From NCBI RefSeq assembly GCF_015693305.1, contig NZ_CP065139.1, positions 496,001 through 560,000 on the forward strand: a stretch of 64,000 nt of DNA. Reading direction: 5' to 3'. This DNA comes from Sphingobium sp. Cam5-1 (GTDB taxonomy: Bacteria > Pseudomonadota > Alphaproteobacteria > Sphingomonadales > Sphingomonadaceae). This document shows, in pieces, positions 1-8,336 of this stretch. A model generated the notes under the pieces. The model made no database searches. It had not been told where the DNA came from and saw nothing but the letters and a program-made list of their open reading frames with translations. The number at the start of each line of letters is the position of its first letter. The first letter of the stretch is position 1. Both the position numbers and the translations under genes were made by a program.

Positions 1-2
1 TC

Positions 3-224
3 GCCCCCTTCCTCCTCATCGCCCGCGCCGCGATGCAGGGCCTGCCCTGCCCGGACGACAGCGCCCTCGCCCGCGCCTATGGCACCAGCTCGCCAGGCCG
101 CGTCCGCCGCCTAATCGATTATATGGAAAAGATCGGCGTCATCGTCGCCCGCACCGACTTCGGCGGCCGCCGCTCGATCGGAGTCCCGCAACTCGGCCTC
201 TCAACAGCCGCAGCCGAAGGATGA
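3..224 (+). CDS. Hypothetical small protein with helix-turn-helix-like end (5' truncated)
   Basis: The reading frame is open from the window edge and ends in a TGA that overlaps the ATG of the next gene (ATGA), so the start lies outside. About 73 residues are visible. The stretch SSPGRVRRLIDYMEKIGVIV followed by a basic turn looks like the recognition helix and wing of a winged-helix fold, which is my reading and not a firm family match. The overlap with the phosphatase gene suggests translational coupling in one operon. No function is assigned. Confidence 0.6.
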   Translation, partial: APFLLIARAAMQGLPCPDDSALARAYGTSSPGRVRRLIDYMEKIGVIVARTDFGGRRSIGVPQLGLSTAAAEG

Positions 225-682
225 CCATTTCCGTCCTCTTCGTCTGCCTCGGCAACATCTGCCGCTCGCCATTGGCCGAAGCCGCCCTCCGCGCCGAAGC
301 CGAACGCGCGGACCTATCCATGGAAATAGACTCAGCAGGCACCGGCGACTGGCATGTCGGCTCCCCGCCCGACAAGCGTGCGCAGGCCGTGGCCCTGCGC
401 AACGGCATCGACATATCCACTTATCGCGGCCGCCAAGTCACCGCGCAGGACTTCCACCGTTTCGACCACATCTTCGCCCTCGACGGGGAAAACCTCAAAA
501 ACCTCCGCCGCATCCGCCCGTCAGATGGCACCGCCGACCTCCGCCTCCTCATGGACCTGATCCCCGGCCGCGAAGGCACCAGCGTCACCGACCCCTATTT
601 CGGCGAGGACGAAGGCTTCGATGAGACATGGGACGATGTAACTCGCGCAGCCCGTGCATTGATCAAACTGCTGCGAGACTGA
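221..682 (+). CDS. Low-molecular-weight protein-tyrosine phosphatase
   Basis: A 153-residue protein of typical family length. The P-loop CX5R motif is near the N-terminus (CLGNICRS, residues 9-16), with the nucleophile Cys and the phosphate-binding Arg both present. The general-acid loop DPYF is near residue 124. Family members dephosphorylate phosphotyrosine in the cytoplasm; those next to polysaccharide loci act on tyrosine kinases, but no such locus is visible here. The ATG overlaps the stop of the upstream small gene, so the two are probably co-translated. Function as a phosphatase is well supported; the substrate is unknown. Confidence 0.93.
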   Translation: MTISVLFVCLGNICRSPLAEAALRAEAERADLSMEIDSAGTGDWHVGSPPDKRAQAVALRNGIDISTYRGRQVTAQDFHRFDHIFALDGENLKNLRRIRPSDGTADLRLLMDLIPGREGTSVTDPYFGEDEGFDETWDDVTRAARALIKLLRD

Positions 683-820
683 TTTATTTCACCCGGAGCC
701 GCGAAGGCAAACCGGCCCGCGCAGCGCATTCCTCAAAACCTCGCATCCAACGTGCAGTCAGTAAGACGCACCCGCTCACCTCACACGCACCCTCTCCGCG
801 TCTCCTCATGAAATAATATT

Positions 821-891
821 CGCGCAGAGGTGCAGAGACCGCAGAGCAACGCCAGCGCAAAACCCCTCTGCGACCTCTGCGCCTCTGCGCG
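821..891. repeat. Long imperfect inverted repeat between convergent genes
   Basis: Two 26-base arms (821-846 and 866-891) are complementary with three mismatches around a 19-base loop, built from CGCAGAGG / CCTCTGCG units. It lies between the convergent phosphatase and malate synthase genes. It could act as a two-way terminator, although no T-run follows on either strand, or be a copy of an interspersed palindromic element. The rest of 683-915 holds no convincing gene. Confidence 0.6.
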
Positions 892-915
892 AAAATCAAA
901 GCCCACAACAGCCGT

Positions 916-3018
916 TCAAGCAGCCGCCTTCACCCGCGCCCGATAAGAATGCAGCAGCGGCTCGGTATAGCCGTTAGGCTGCGCCACGCCCTCAAACACC
1001 AGCGCCCGCGCCGCCTGAAACGCCAGACTGCTCTCCTCCCGCCCGCTCATCGGCTGGTACAACGGATCGCCCGCATTCTGCGCGTCGACCTTGGCCGCCA
1101 TCCGCCGCAGCGCCGCCTCGACCTCGTCTGCCGAACACACCCCATGCAGCAGCCAGTTCGCGATATGCTGCGAAGAAATCCGCAACGTCGCCCGGTCCTC
1201 CATCAGCCCCACATCATGAATATCCGGCACCTTGGAACAGCCGACGCCCTGGTCCACCCAGCGCACGACATAGCCCAATATCCCCTGCGCATTATTGTCC
1301 AGCTCATCGCGGACATCCTGCGCCGACCAGTTCACCCCCGCCGCCAGCGGTATCGTCAACAGCGTGTCCAACCCCGCCACAGGCTCCGCTTTCCGCTCCT
1401 CCTGCCGAGCAAAAACATCGACCTCATGATAGTGCGTAGCGTGCAAGGTTGCGGCAGTCGGCGAAGGCACCCAAGCTGTATTCGCCCCCGTCACCGGATG
1501 CCCAACCTTCTGCTCCAGCATGTCCGCCATCCTGTCAGGAGCCGCCCACATCCCCTTGCCGATCTGCGCCTTGCCCGACAATCCGCAGGCCAGCCCGATC
1601 TGCACATTGCGATCCTCATAAGCCTTGATCCACGCCGCGCCCTTCATCTCGCCCTTGCGGATCATCGGCCCCGCGCGCATCGACGTGTGGATCTCGTCGC
1701 CCGTGCGGTCTAGGAAGCCCGTGTTGATGAACACGATCCGGTCCCGCACCGCATGGATGCACGCGGCGAGGTTGGCGGAAGTCCGCCGCTCCTCGTCCAT
1801 CACCCCAACCTTCAGCTGATGCCGCTCCAGCCCCAACAAATCCTCGATCGCGTCGAACAGCTCGTTGGTGAAGGCGACCTCTTCAGGCCCATGCATCTTG
1901 GGCTTCACAATATAGATGCTGCCCGCCCGGCTGTTGACGAAGCGGCCGTTGCGCCGAAGATCATACAAGGCGATCAGGCTCGTAACGATCCCATCCAATA
2001 TCCCTTCAGGCGCCTCCGCCCCATCGGCCAGCCGCACCGCAGGCGTCGTCATCAAATGCCCGACATTGCGCACGAACAGCAAAGACCGCCCCGGCAGCGT
2101 GAACGCACTTCCATCCGGCGCGACATAAGAACGGTCGCCATTCAACCGCCGCGTCATCATCGCGCCATTCTTCTCGAAGCTGTCCTCCAGGTCGCCCTTC
2201 ATCAGGCCGAGCCAGTTGGCGTAGGCGGCAACCTTGTCCGCCGCATCTACCGCAGCAACGGAATCCTCCAGATCGCAAATGGTCGACAGCGCCGATTCCA
2301 AAACAACATCGGCCAGATGCGCCGGGTCATCCCGCCCGATCGGATGGCTTGCGTCGATCACCAGCTCAATATGCAGCCCATTGTTGCGAAGCAGGATGTT
2401 ATCCCCTGCCCGCCCGGCCAGTTGCGCGGGATTGCGCAAGACCGGCGTGCCACCCGCCCAATCGGCCCAGCTTCCTTCCGCCAGAGGAACCGCCCGATCC
2501 AAGAACGCCTTGGCCCAGGCAATCACCTGTGCGCCGCGCGCCGGATCATAGCCCTTGCCCGCCGCCGCGCCGGGGATCGCATCGGTCCCGTACAGCGCAT
2601 CATAAAGGCTGCCCCAACGCGCATTGGCCGCGTTCAACAGGAACCGCGCATTGAGGATAGGCACCACCAACTGCGGCCCCGCCAAGGTCGCCAGTTCCGC
2701 GTCCACCCGGCCCGACCCGATGGAAAAGGGCGCAGGCTCCGGCACCAGATAGCCGATCTCAGTTAGGAATGCCCGATAAGCCTCCGCATCAAAGGGCCGC
2801 CCCGCCTGCTCGCAATGCCAGCTATCGATCTGCGCCTGAATCGCATCGCGCTTTTCCAGCAGGGCCGCGTTGCGCGGCGCGAACCGCGCGAAAATTCCCG
2901 CAGCGCCCTGCCAGAATGCCTCCGCCTCAAGCCCCGTCCCCGGCAGGACATCCTCATCGATAAAGCGCGCCAGCTCGGCGGCGACCTTCAGGCCCGATTT
3001 CTCGATCATCCCGCCCAT
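916..3018 (-). CDS. glcB: Malate synthase G
   Basis: Condenses glyoxylate with acetyl-CoA to malate in the glyoxylate route, in the cytoplasm. About 700 residues is the usual length of the monomeric G form, as opposed to about 530 for form A. Recognisable family stretches include [14 protein letters not shown], the Glu-containing [12 protein letters not shown] and [12 protein letters not shown] near the C-terminus, which carries the catalytic Asp. A start at 3018 is preferred because GGAG sits about 8 bases upstream; an upstream in-frame ATG at 3036 lacks such a site and a downstream one exists at 3009. Divergent from a LysR gene. It would let the cell grow on two-carbon units, including acetyl-CoA from the catabolic genes downstream. 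Confidence 0.95.
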   Translation of the reverse strand: MGGMIEKSGLKVAAELARFIDEDVLPGTGLEAEAFWQGAAGIFARFAPRNAALLEKRDAIQAQIDSWHCEQAGRPFDAEAYRAFLTEIGYLVPEPAPFSIGSGRVDAELATLAGPQLVVPILNARFLLNAANARWGSLYDALYGTDAIPGAAAGKGYDPARGAQVIAWAKAFLDRAVPLAEGSWADWAGGTPVLRNPAQLAGRAGDNILLRNNGLHIELVIDASHPIGRDDPAHLADVVLESALSTICDLEDSVAAVDAADKVAAYANWLGLMKGDLEDSFEKNGAMMTRRLNGDRSYVAPDGSAFTLPGRSLLFVRNVGHLMTTPAVRLADGAEAPEGILDGIVTSLIALYDLRRNGRFVNSRAGSIYIVKPKMHGPEEVAFTNELFDAIEDLLGLERHQLKVGVMDEERRTSANLAACIHAVRDRIVFINTGFLDRTGDEIHTSMRAGPMIRKGEMKGAAWIKAYEDRNVQIGLACGLSGKAQIGKGMWAAPDRMADMLEQKVGHPVTGANTAWVPSPTAATLHATHYHEVDVFARQEERKAEPVAGLDTLLTIPLAAGVNWSAQDVRDELDNNAQGILGYVVRWVDQGVGCSKVPDIHDVGLMEDRATLRISSQHIANWLLHGVCSADEVEAALRRMAAKVDAQNAGDPLYQPMSGREESSLAFQAARALVFEGVAQPNGYTEPLLHSYRARVKAAA

Positions 3019-3105
3019 GGGCAACTCTCCATCCAAAATACCGTGGCAAAAGCCTATAGACCCCCGCCCATCCTCGCACTAGACAATAAGAACTCAAAGC
3101 ATCTG

Positions 3106-3118
3106 TTCCTCATAGGAA
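3106..3118. promoter_or_regulatory. LysR-type dyad (T-N11-A) before the LysR gene
   Basis: TTCCT-cat-AGGAA is a perfect palindrome that fits the T-N11-A pattern of LysR-family sites. Its right arm overlaps the probable ribosome-binding purine run of the LysR gene at 3129, which would suit autoregulation. It lies in the gap shared with glcB. Confidence 0.4.
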
Positions 3119-3128
3119 AAGATCATCG

Positions 3129-4022
3129 ATGGATCCCGATTATCTTCTCTTCGCCCGCGCGGTAGAGGCAGGCAGCCTTTCGGCGGCAGGCCGCATATTG
3201 AACATCTCGCCCGCCATGATGTCGAAACGCATCTCCCGGCTGGAAGCGCGGCTTGGCGTCCGCCTCATCCATCGCACCACGCGGCGCCTTGCCCTGACGG
3301 AGGAAGGCGCCAGCCTGCACCGCGATCTTGTCGCCATCCTCGACGCCATCCAGCAGGCCGAAGATCGCGTCACCAACCGCCATCGCACGGCGTCGGGGCC
3401 GTTGCGCATCTCTGCCCCCACCTCCTTCGGCCGCCTACACGTCGCGCGCCATGTCGCCCGCTTCCTTCAACAGCATCCACGTGTCGACCTCCAACTCAAC
3501 TTGACCGACGCCTATGAAGACCTCCTCGCCCAGCGGATCGACGTCGCCATCCGCATCACCAGCGACATTCCCGCGCATCTGGAGGGGCATCGCCTCGCCG
3601 CCAACCGCCGCATCCTGTGCGCCAGCCCCGCCTATCTCGCGGCGCATGGCCTGCCGGAAAAGATCGCCGACCTGGCCCATCATCACCTGCTCGCCGCCGA
3701 AGGGCAGCTGCCATGGCGGCTCGTCAACGGCCGCGCGCGCAAACTGGTCGATGGCCAAAGCCGTGTCCGCACCAACAGCAGCGAAATCGTGCGCGAACTC
3801 GCCCTGACGGGCGTCGGCATCGCGTTACGCTCGCTCTGGGACGTGGGCGACCTGATCGGGCAGGGCAGCCTCGTCCGCGTCCTCGATAGCTGGGAAGGAC
3901 CCGAGGACCTCGCCGTCCACGCCGTCCACCCCCGCGCCGCAGGCCGTCCCGCCGCCGTAGACGCCTTCATCGGCTTCCTGCGCGACATCTTCCGCGATGC
4001 ATCGTGGAACCGGGGCGACTGA
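3129..4022 (+). CDS. LysR-family transcriptional regulator
   Basis: A 297-residue protein of normal family length. The N-terminal winged helix-turn-helix (residues about 1-60) contains AGSLSAAGRILNISPAMMSK and the typical RLGVRLIHRTTRRLALTEEG. The rest is a periplasmic-binding-protein-like effector domain starting near GPLRISAPTSFG. The HTH and effector sequence resemble the CrgA/DmlR subgroup. Transcribed away from glcB, with a T-N11-A palindrome just before its start, so it may regulate itself and/or glcB; the effector is unknown. Confidence 0.92.
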   Translation: MDPDYLLFARAVEAGSLSAAGRILNISPAMMSKRISRLEARLGVRLIHRTTRRLALTEEGASLHRDLVAILDAIQQAEDRVTNRHRTASGPLRISAPTSFGRLHVARHVARFLQQHPRVDLQLNLTDAYEDLLAQRIDVAIRITSDIPAHLEGHRLAANRRILCASPAYLAAHGLPEKIADLAHHHLLAAEGQLPWRLVNGRARKLVDGQSRVRTNSSEIVRELALTGVGIALRSLWDVGDLIGQGSLVRVLDSWEGPEDLAVHAVHPRAAGRPAAVDAFIGFLRDIFRDASWNRGD

Positions 4023-4206
4023 TAGCAAGAAGCACCTTGGCGCCACCCGCCCAACTGCCTGAAAAGCGTAGAAATCCCCTCCTGAAATCATTTGCAAGCC
4101 GACTGTCAAAAAACAGAAGCTTTCCCCTGTTAACCTGCGTAATAGCAGCGGGAAACAGGCCGATGTTATCGTTCGAGCCATAAGAAATTGAGAGAGGATA
4201 AGGGCC

Positions 4207-4386
4207 ATGCGCCCCAATGACGCGTCACATTTTTCCGCCTGCGCCGCCCAGGAAGCGCGGCAAGCCAGGGAAGCGCGCCTGCGCGGCGCCGACCAGGCCA
4301 CCATCGCCCTCCACAACGAACGCGCCGTCCGCTACCAAGCCATGGCGCTGCGCCTTCAGCGCGAGCGCAGCGCGACCCTGAACTGA
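4207..4386 (+). CDS. Hypothetical small protein (59 aa)
   Basis: A short reading frame starting at ATG 4207 and ending TGA 4386, preceded by a purine-rich stretch (GAGAGGATAAGGG). The product, beginning MRPNDASHF, is rich in Ala, Arg, Gln and Glu and is predicted to be mostly helical (AQEARQAREARLRG). Small Arg/Ala-rich helical proteins of this size are common in sphingomonads, usually with no known role. Codon third positions are strongly G/C as in neighbours, which supports it being coding. No function assigned. Confidence 0.55.
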   Translation: MRPNDASHFSACAAQEARQAREARLRGADQATIALHNERAVRYQAMALRLQRERSATLN

Positions 4387-4413
4387 TCCATCGGCCATCC
4401 CCTCTCCCCTTCA

Positions 4414-4457
4414 GGGGTCGGCCAGAGGCACGTGACTCTGGCCGAGGTGCCGACCCC
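4414..4457. terminator. Nested inverted repeats after the small gene
   Basis: Perfect 10-base arms TCGGCCAGAG (4418-4427) and CTCTGGCCGA (4436-4445) enclose an 8-base loop. A second, mutually competing pair GGGGTCGG (4414-4421) and CCGACCCC (4450-4457) brackets it. Likely a terminator or an interspersed palindromic element; no T-run follows. Confidence 0.45.
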
Positions 4458-4523
4458 GGCGAAGGCGGGGGGAAGGCGGGAGAGGGGACTGTAAAGCAAC
4501 CCACGTTACTCCCCTCTCCCCAA

Positions 4524-4547
4524 CCCTCTCCCCTAAAGGGGAGAGGG
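4524..4547. repeat. Perfect CCCTCTCCCC hairpin
   Basis: Arms CCCTCTCCCC (4524-4533) and GGGGAGAGGG (4538-4547) pair perfectly around TAAA. It lies before the riboswitch and may end upstream transcription; without a T-tract it could equally be a repetitive palindromic element. Confidence 0.45.
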
Positions 4548-4620
4548 AGTAACCCCACTTGCCCCACCTCACCACCTCCGCTATCGCCCCCGTCACTCGG
4601 GGCAACCCCGGGTATGATCG

Positions 4621-4840
4621 CGCCGGTGCCTCGAAAGAGGCTTAAAAGGGAACATGGTAAAGGAGGCACCCGCCTCCCCAAGCCAGGGCTGTCCCTGCAA
4701 CTGTAAGCGGCGAGCGCGATGCACATCGCCCCACCTCACAGGCAGGTTGGGGCAAGTCACTGGGCCGGACGCTAAATCCTGCGAGGCCTGGGAAGGCCGT
4801 GCATCAAGCGATGACCCGCGAGCCAGGAGACCTGCCAGCG
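4621..4840 (+). ncRNA. Cobalamin (B12) riboswitch
   Basis: The conserved blocks appear in order: GGTGCC (4625), AAAAGGGAA with GGT, GCCAGGGCTGTCCC followed by the B12-box-like CTGCAACTGTAA, then CACTGGG, GGGAAGG, and the closing AGCCAGGAGACCTGCC (4821-4836). These match the Rfam-type cobalamin aptamer. It lies about 195 bases before the TonB receptor start, so adenosylcobalamin binding would be expected to lower receptor synthesis. A downstream segment CCAGACGC (5013-5020), adjacent to the ribosome-binding site, can pair with GCGTCTGG at 4838-4845 and may be part of the expression platform. Confidence 0.93.
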
Positions 4841-5034
4841 TCTGGTCGCTCTTGCCTTGGTCCAGGGGATGGCCGCGGCACGGTAGTTTCCGTCTGAGCG
4901 ACGAACGAGCGGCAAGAGGCCGCTTCGGTGACGCTGGCGGCCGCCTTTGGGGGCGTCCGGTCGCTCGCGCGCGCCGGTCGTCGTCGGGCGACAGGTCTCT
5001 TGCCGGATGTCGCCAGACGCCCGGAGTGCATAAA

Positions 5035-7053
5035 GTGAAACTACTCAATCAACTCCACCGCGCCGCCTGCGCGCTGACCGCCACGCTCCTTCCCTTGCCC
5101 GCCTTCGCCGCCGATGCGAACGACGCGGGCGACGACGCCGACACCATCATCGTCTTCGGCCGGGGCGAGGACAAGATCGGCACCGCCCATGCGGCCAGCG
5201 AAGGCAGCATCAGCGGCGCGGACCTGCTCGTCCGCCCGCTGCTGCGCGTTGCCGAATTGCTCGAAGCCGTACCGGGCATGGTTGCGGCCCAACATTCGGG
5301 CAGCGGCAAGGCCAATCAATATTTCCTCCGCGGCTTCAATCTCGACCATGGATCGGACTTCACCACCTATATCGACGGGGTTCAGATGAATTTCCGCAGC
5401 CATGGCCACGGCCAGGGCTATCTCGACTTGAACGGCCTCATCCCCGAAATCATCGCGCGCGAGGATTTTCGCAAAGGCCCCTATCGCGCCGATGGTGGCG
5501 ACTTCGCGCTCGCGGGTGCGGCCTATATGACCACGATCGACGGCTATGACCGTCCATGGGTCGCGGCGGAGGGCGGCTCCTTCGGCTGGCGCAGGCTGGC
5601 ATCAGGCGGCACCGTAAAGGCGGGCGCAGGCAATCTCACCCTCGTCGCCCAAGCCAAGGCTTATGACGGCCCGTGGCAGGAGGCTGAACATCTGCGCCAT
5701 TATGCGGGCTTCGCCAAATATACGCTTCCCGCTGGGGCCGGTAAGATCGACGCCACGCTGCACGCCTATCGCGCGACATGGCGTCCGACCGAACAGATCC
5801 CCGAACGCATCATCGGCACGCCGCTTTGCCCCGATGTCTTCTGCTCGCCCGATCCATCGGCGCGCGGTGAGACGACGCGCATCATCGGCAATCTTGCCAC
5901 CGTTCAGCCGACATGGCGCGCCAATCTCTACGCGCAATATTACGACTGGACGATGTTCTCCAACCCCACCTACACCGATCCCGACGGCACCAGCGCACAG
6001 ATCGAGCAGTTCGACCGCCGCTGGATCCTTGGCCTGACCGGCGAAAAACGATGGGACCTTGGCTCGGCGCTGCAACTGAAGCTCGGCACGGAAAACCGCT
6101 ATGACGCGATCGGCAATGTCGGCGTCAACCGCACCGCCGTCCGCACCTTCCTCTCCTCGCTCGGCCGCTACCGCGTGAACGAAGCCTCCGCCGCTCTCTA
6201 TGGCGAAGCGACGCTGACCCCGCTGCCGGGCCTGCGTCTGACGGGCGGCCTGCGCGGCGACTATTATCATTATTCGGTCACAGCAAAGGACGCCGACGCC
6301 GACGCGTTGGGCGAAGGCAGCGGTTCCGACACGCTCCTCTCGCCCAAGGCCGCGATCGCCTGGCGGCTCAATCCCAGCATCGAACTTTACGCCAATTGGG
6401 GCCGGGGCTTCCATTCCAACGATGCGCGCGGCGCGGTCAATGTGGACACGCCCGTACCGTTGCTGGTGCGCGGAACCGGCAAGGAACTGGGCGCGCGCGT
6501 CCAGCTGCCCGGCTTCACCTTCACCGCTACCTATTGGTGGCTGAATGTGGGCAGCGAGTTGCGCTTCGTCGGTGACTCCAACGCGGTCGAACCCACCGGT
6601 GCCAGCCGCCGCCACGGCTATGAGCTTGTCGCTTTCTGGCGCCCGCTCCCCTGGCTCGCCTTCGACGGCAACTACACCGCCAGCCACAGCCGCTACACCA
6701 ATGGCGACCATATCCCCAACGCCTTCAAAAACGCCGCCTCCGCCGGGGCCGCCATCGTGTTCGATCCATGGGAAGCCAGCATCCGCGTCCGTCACCTTGG
6801 CCCCTCGCCGCTGATCGAAGACAATAGCGTGCGCGATTCCGGTAGCACGGTCGTCAACGCGCGCGCCGCATGGAAAGGAAAACGGGTGCAAATCTATGCC
6901 GAACTGCTCAACATCCTTGGCAGCCGGGACAAGGACATCGCTTATTATTACGAGTCCTACCTTCCCGCCGCCGATGTGGAGCCTGTCGAGGGAAGGCTGA
7001 GCCGCGTCGTCGAACCGCGAACGGTGAGGGGCGGCGTCAAGTTCAGCTTCTGA
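5035..7053 (+). CDS. TonB-dependent outer-membrane receptor, probably for cobalamin/corrinoid
   Basis: 672 residues from the GTG at 5035, which has GGAG about 8 bases upstream. The reading frame continues further 5' but runs through the riboswitch, so longer starts are unlikely. An N-terminal signal peptide (VKLLNQLHR...LPAFAADA) is followed by a plug domain with QYFLRGFNLDHGSDF and YIDGVQMNFRSHG, then a beta-barrel ending in ...VKFSF with the usual terminal Phe. Such receptors import large scarce ligands using TonB-ExbBD. The sequence alone does not define the ligand; the B12 riboswitch in the leader makes a BtuB-like corrinoid role the best inference. Confidence 0.9.
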   Translation: MKLLNQLHRAACALTATLLPLPAFAADANDAGDDADTIIVFGRGEDKIGTAHAASEGSISGADLLVRPLLRVAELLEAVPGMVAAQHSGSGKANQYFLRGFNLDHGSDFTTYIDGVQMNFRSHGHGQGYLDLNGLIPEIIAREDFRKGPYRADGGDFALAGAAYMTTIDGYDRPWVAAEGGSFGWRRLASGGTVKAGAGNLTLVAQAKAYDGPWQEAEHLRHYAGFAKYTLPAGAGKIDATLHAYRATWRPTEQIPERIIGTPLCPDVFCSPDPSARGETTRIIGNLATVQPTWRANLYAQYYDWTMFSNPTYTDPDGTSAQIEQFDRRWILGLTGEKRWDLGSALQLKLGTENRYDAIGNVGVNRTAVRTFLSSLGRYRVNEASAALYGEATLTPLPGLRLTGGLRGDYYHYSVTAKDADADALGEGSGSDTLLSPKAAIAWRLNPSIELYANWGRGFHSNDARGAVNVDTPVPLLVRGTGKELGARVQLPGFTFTATYWWLNVGSELRFVGDSNAVEPTGASRRHGYELVAFWRPLPWLAFDGNYTASHSRYTNGDHIPNAFKNAASAGAAIVFDPWEASIRVRHLGPSPLIEDNSVRDSGSTVVNARAAWKGKRVQIYAELLNILGSRDKDIAYYYESYLPAADVEPVEGRLSRVVEPRTVRGGVKFSF

Positions 7054-7058
7054 TGCTG

Positions 7059-7095
7059 GGGAAGGCCGCTTCTAGAAAGAGCCCGCGGCCTTCCC
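7059..7095 (+). terminator. Hairpin terminator after the TonB receptor
   Basis: Arms GGGAAGGCCGC (7059-7069) and GCGGCCTTCCC (7085-7095) pair perfectly over 11 bases with a 15-base loop, starting 6 bases after the receptor stop. There is no T-run, as is common in GC-rich alphaproteobacteria. 7096-7284 shows no other gene. Confidence 0.65.
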
Positions 7096-7284
7096 GATCA
7101 ATGGCTTACATAATGAACGGCGATGTTTATAAAGTAAAAGTGGACAGGGCAACAGTCAAACCGCAATAGAATACATGATAAATACCCGTGGAAATTTTGA
7201 GACGTAGTTGACGTCTTTTCGCCTCTATGCAATTTTCCCCTTCGGCAATCTGGACAAAGAATCAGTAGCCTGGAGAGGATGCCA

Positions 7285-7527
7285 ATGAAGCACGCACCAT
7301 TAAGGGGCGCCGTTTTTCACGCGATATTGCGTGACTGCCTGGAAGCACAGCGCCCCCCCAAGGAAACAGAAATACAACTGATCGCCTGCAAGATATGGCA
7401 GGACAGTTTCGCGGCGATCACGCACAAGAACTGGCACGATCTCGTACCGGACGGCGAGGAGTATGAATACACCATCAACGCCGCGCGCATGGCCTTCGGC
7501 CTGCACACGACCAACACTGCGGCCTAA
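7285..7527 (+). CDS. Hypothetical small protein (80 aa)
   Basis: GGAGAGG ends 6 bases before the ATG at 7285; another in-frame ATG at 7279 touches that site and is less likely. The product is soluble-looking, begins MKHAPLRGAVFHAILRDCLE, and has no signal peptide or membrane segment. It is moderately acidic with several aromatic residues (KIWQDSFAAITHKNWHD). No family recognised. It stands alone between the receptor terminator and a convergent MaoC gene. Confidence 0.5.
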   Translation: MKHAPLRGAVFHAILRDCLEAQRPPKETEIQLIACKIWQDSFAAITHKNWHDLVPDGEEYEYTINAARMAFGLHTTNTAA

Positions 7528-7565
7528 ATGGATAGCCCAACCCGCTTACTCCGACGATTGTCGGA

Positions 7566-8018
7566 TCAAAGCTGAAACTGGGTTATCCATTCGCAGATGA
7601 GGGCGGGCTTGCTCTCACCTTCGACCTCTACCGTCGCCTCGGTGGTCAGCTGAATCTGCCCCGGCCGCTTTTCGACGATCTCCAGCGGCTTGAACCTTCC
7701 GCGCACACGTTTGCCGGATCGAACGGGCGCCAGGAAACGCAGCTTGTTGCTCCCATAATTAATCTCCGTAGCGCCGTCGGGAACGATGTCGCCTCGCGCA
7801 TCCGCACATAGGTGCGGCAGGAGTGAAAGCGTCAGGAAACCATGAGCGATCGTCCCGCCGAAGGGTGACTGCCTCGCGCGCTCCGGATCGACATGAATAT
7901 ATTGATGATCCTTGGTCGCTTCGGCGAACTGGTCGATCATCTCCTGACTGACCAGGAGCCAGTCCGACACATCTTCCTCGTCCGCCCGCGTCTGAAGATA
8001 ATCGAGAAACTGGCTCAT
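7566..8018 (-). CDS. MaoC-family (R)-specific enoyl-CoA hydratase
   Basis: A 150-residue single hot-dog domain, the usual length for the NodN/MaoC short form. The catalytic pattern D-x4-H is present in DHQYIHVDPERA, followed by SPFGGTIAHGFLTLSLLP, the signature of this family. It hydrates trans-2-enoyl-CoA to (R)-3-hydroxyacyl-CoA. ATG 8018 is chosen because GGGAG lies 9 bases upstream; ATGs at 8027 and 8066 are in frame. Fits the CoA-ester degradation theme of the window, although it stands alone and its acyl group is unknown. Confidence 0.88.
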   Translation of the reverse strand: MSQFLDYLQTRADEEDVSDWLLVSQEMIDQFAEATKDHQYIHVDPERARQSPFGGTIAHGFLTLSLLPHLCADARGDIVPDGATEINYGSNKLRFLAPVRSGKRVRGRFKPLEIVEKRPGQIQLTTEATVEVEGESKPALICEWITQFQL

Positions 8019-8193
8019 TCCATTCATCTCCCACGCTGCTCCAAGAGCGAAACTATGCACAAGCATGCGCGAATGCGATAGGAAAATGCTCCAATGGTGA
8101 CGAGGGTCAGTTGGACCTTGTCAGCGGCGTCGAGTTACTTACCCTTGCCCAAAAGAATAAGCTGGAGAGGCCATGACTGGAGAAGACAAGAAG

Positions 8194-8224
8194 CTTCGGC
8201 TGCACGAAAGCCGTGCAGCCGAAG
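8194..8224. promoter_or_regulatory. Perfect 13-bp hairpin in the gap before the XRE regulator
   Basis: CTTCGGCTGCACG (8194-8206) and CGTGCAGCCGAAG (8212-8224) pair perfectly with a 5-base loop. It lies in the 318-base divergent gap 8019-8336, about 112 bases before the XRE gene. No gene upstream on the plus strand needs a terminator, so it could be a regulator-binding dyad, a leader attenuator or the end of a small RNA. Nothing else is recognisable in this gap. Confidence 0.5.
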
Positions 8225-8336
8225 AGTCGAGGGATGGATATCGATCGCAGAACCATCCACGATCAAACATCGCGGAATATGATCTAGCGCCGTCACCGAC
8301 CCACATCATCCTTGCAGCGTGGGAAGGGATCATCTG

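Noticed and set aside
4387..4620. CRISPR-like array from repeated CCCCTCTCCCC units
   Set aside because: The units are palindromic and irregularly spaced with no unique spacers; they are hairpins.
4654..5034. In-frame upstream extension of the TonB receptor coding region
   Set aside because: It runs straight through the cobalamin riboswitch and gives no signal peptide; the GTG at 5035 with GGAG and a signal peptide is a better start.
5602..6891. Long minus-strand open frame opposite the TonB receptor
   Set aside because: Low-complexity, Gly/Ala/Arg-rich translation without family features; a shadow of the GC-rich receptor gene.
8094..8282. Possible 62-codon gene before the XRE regulator
   Set aside because: No ribosome site, composition unlike neighbours, and it reads through the 13-bp hairpin.
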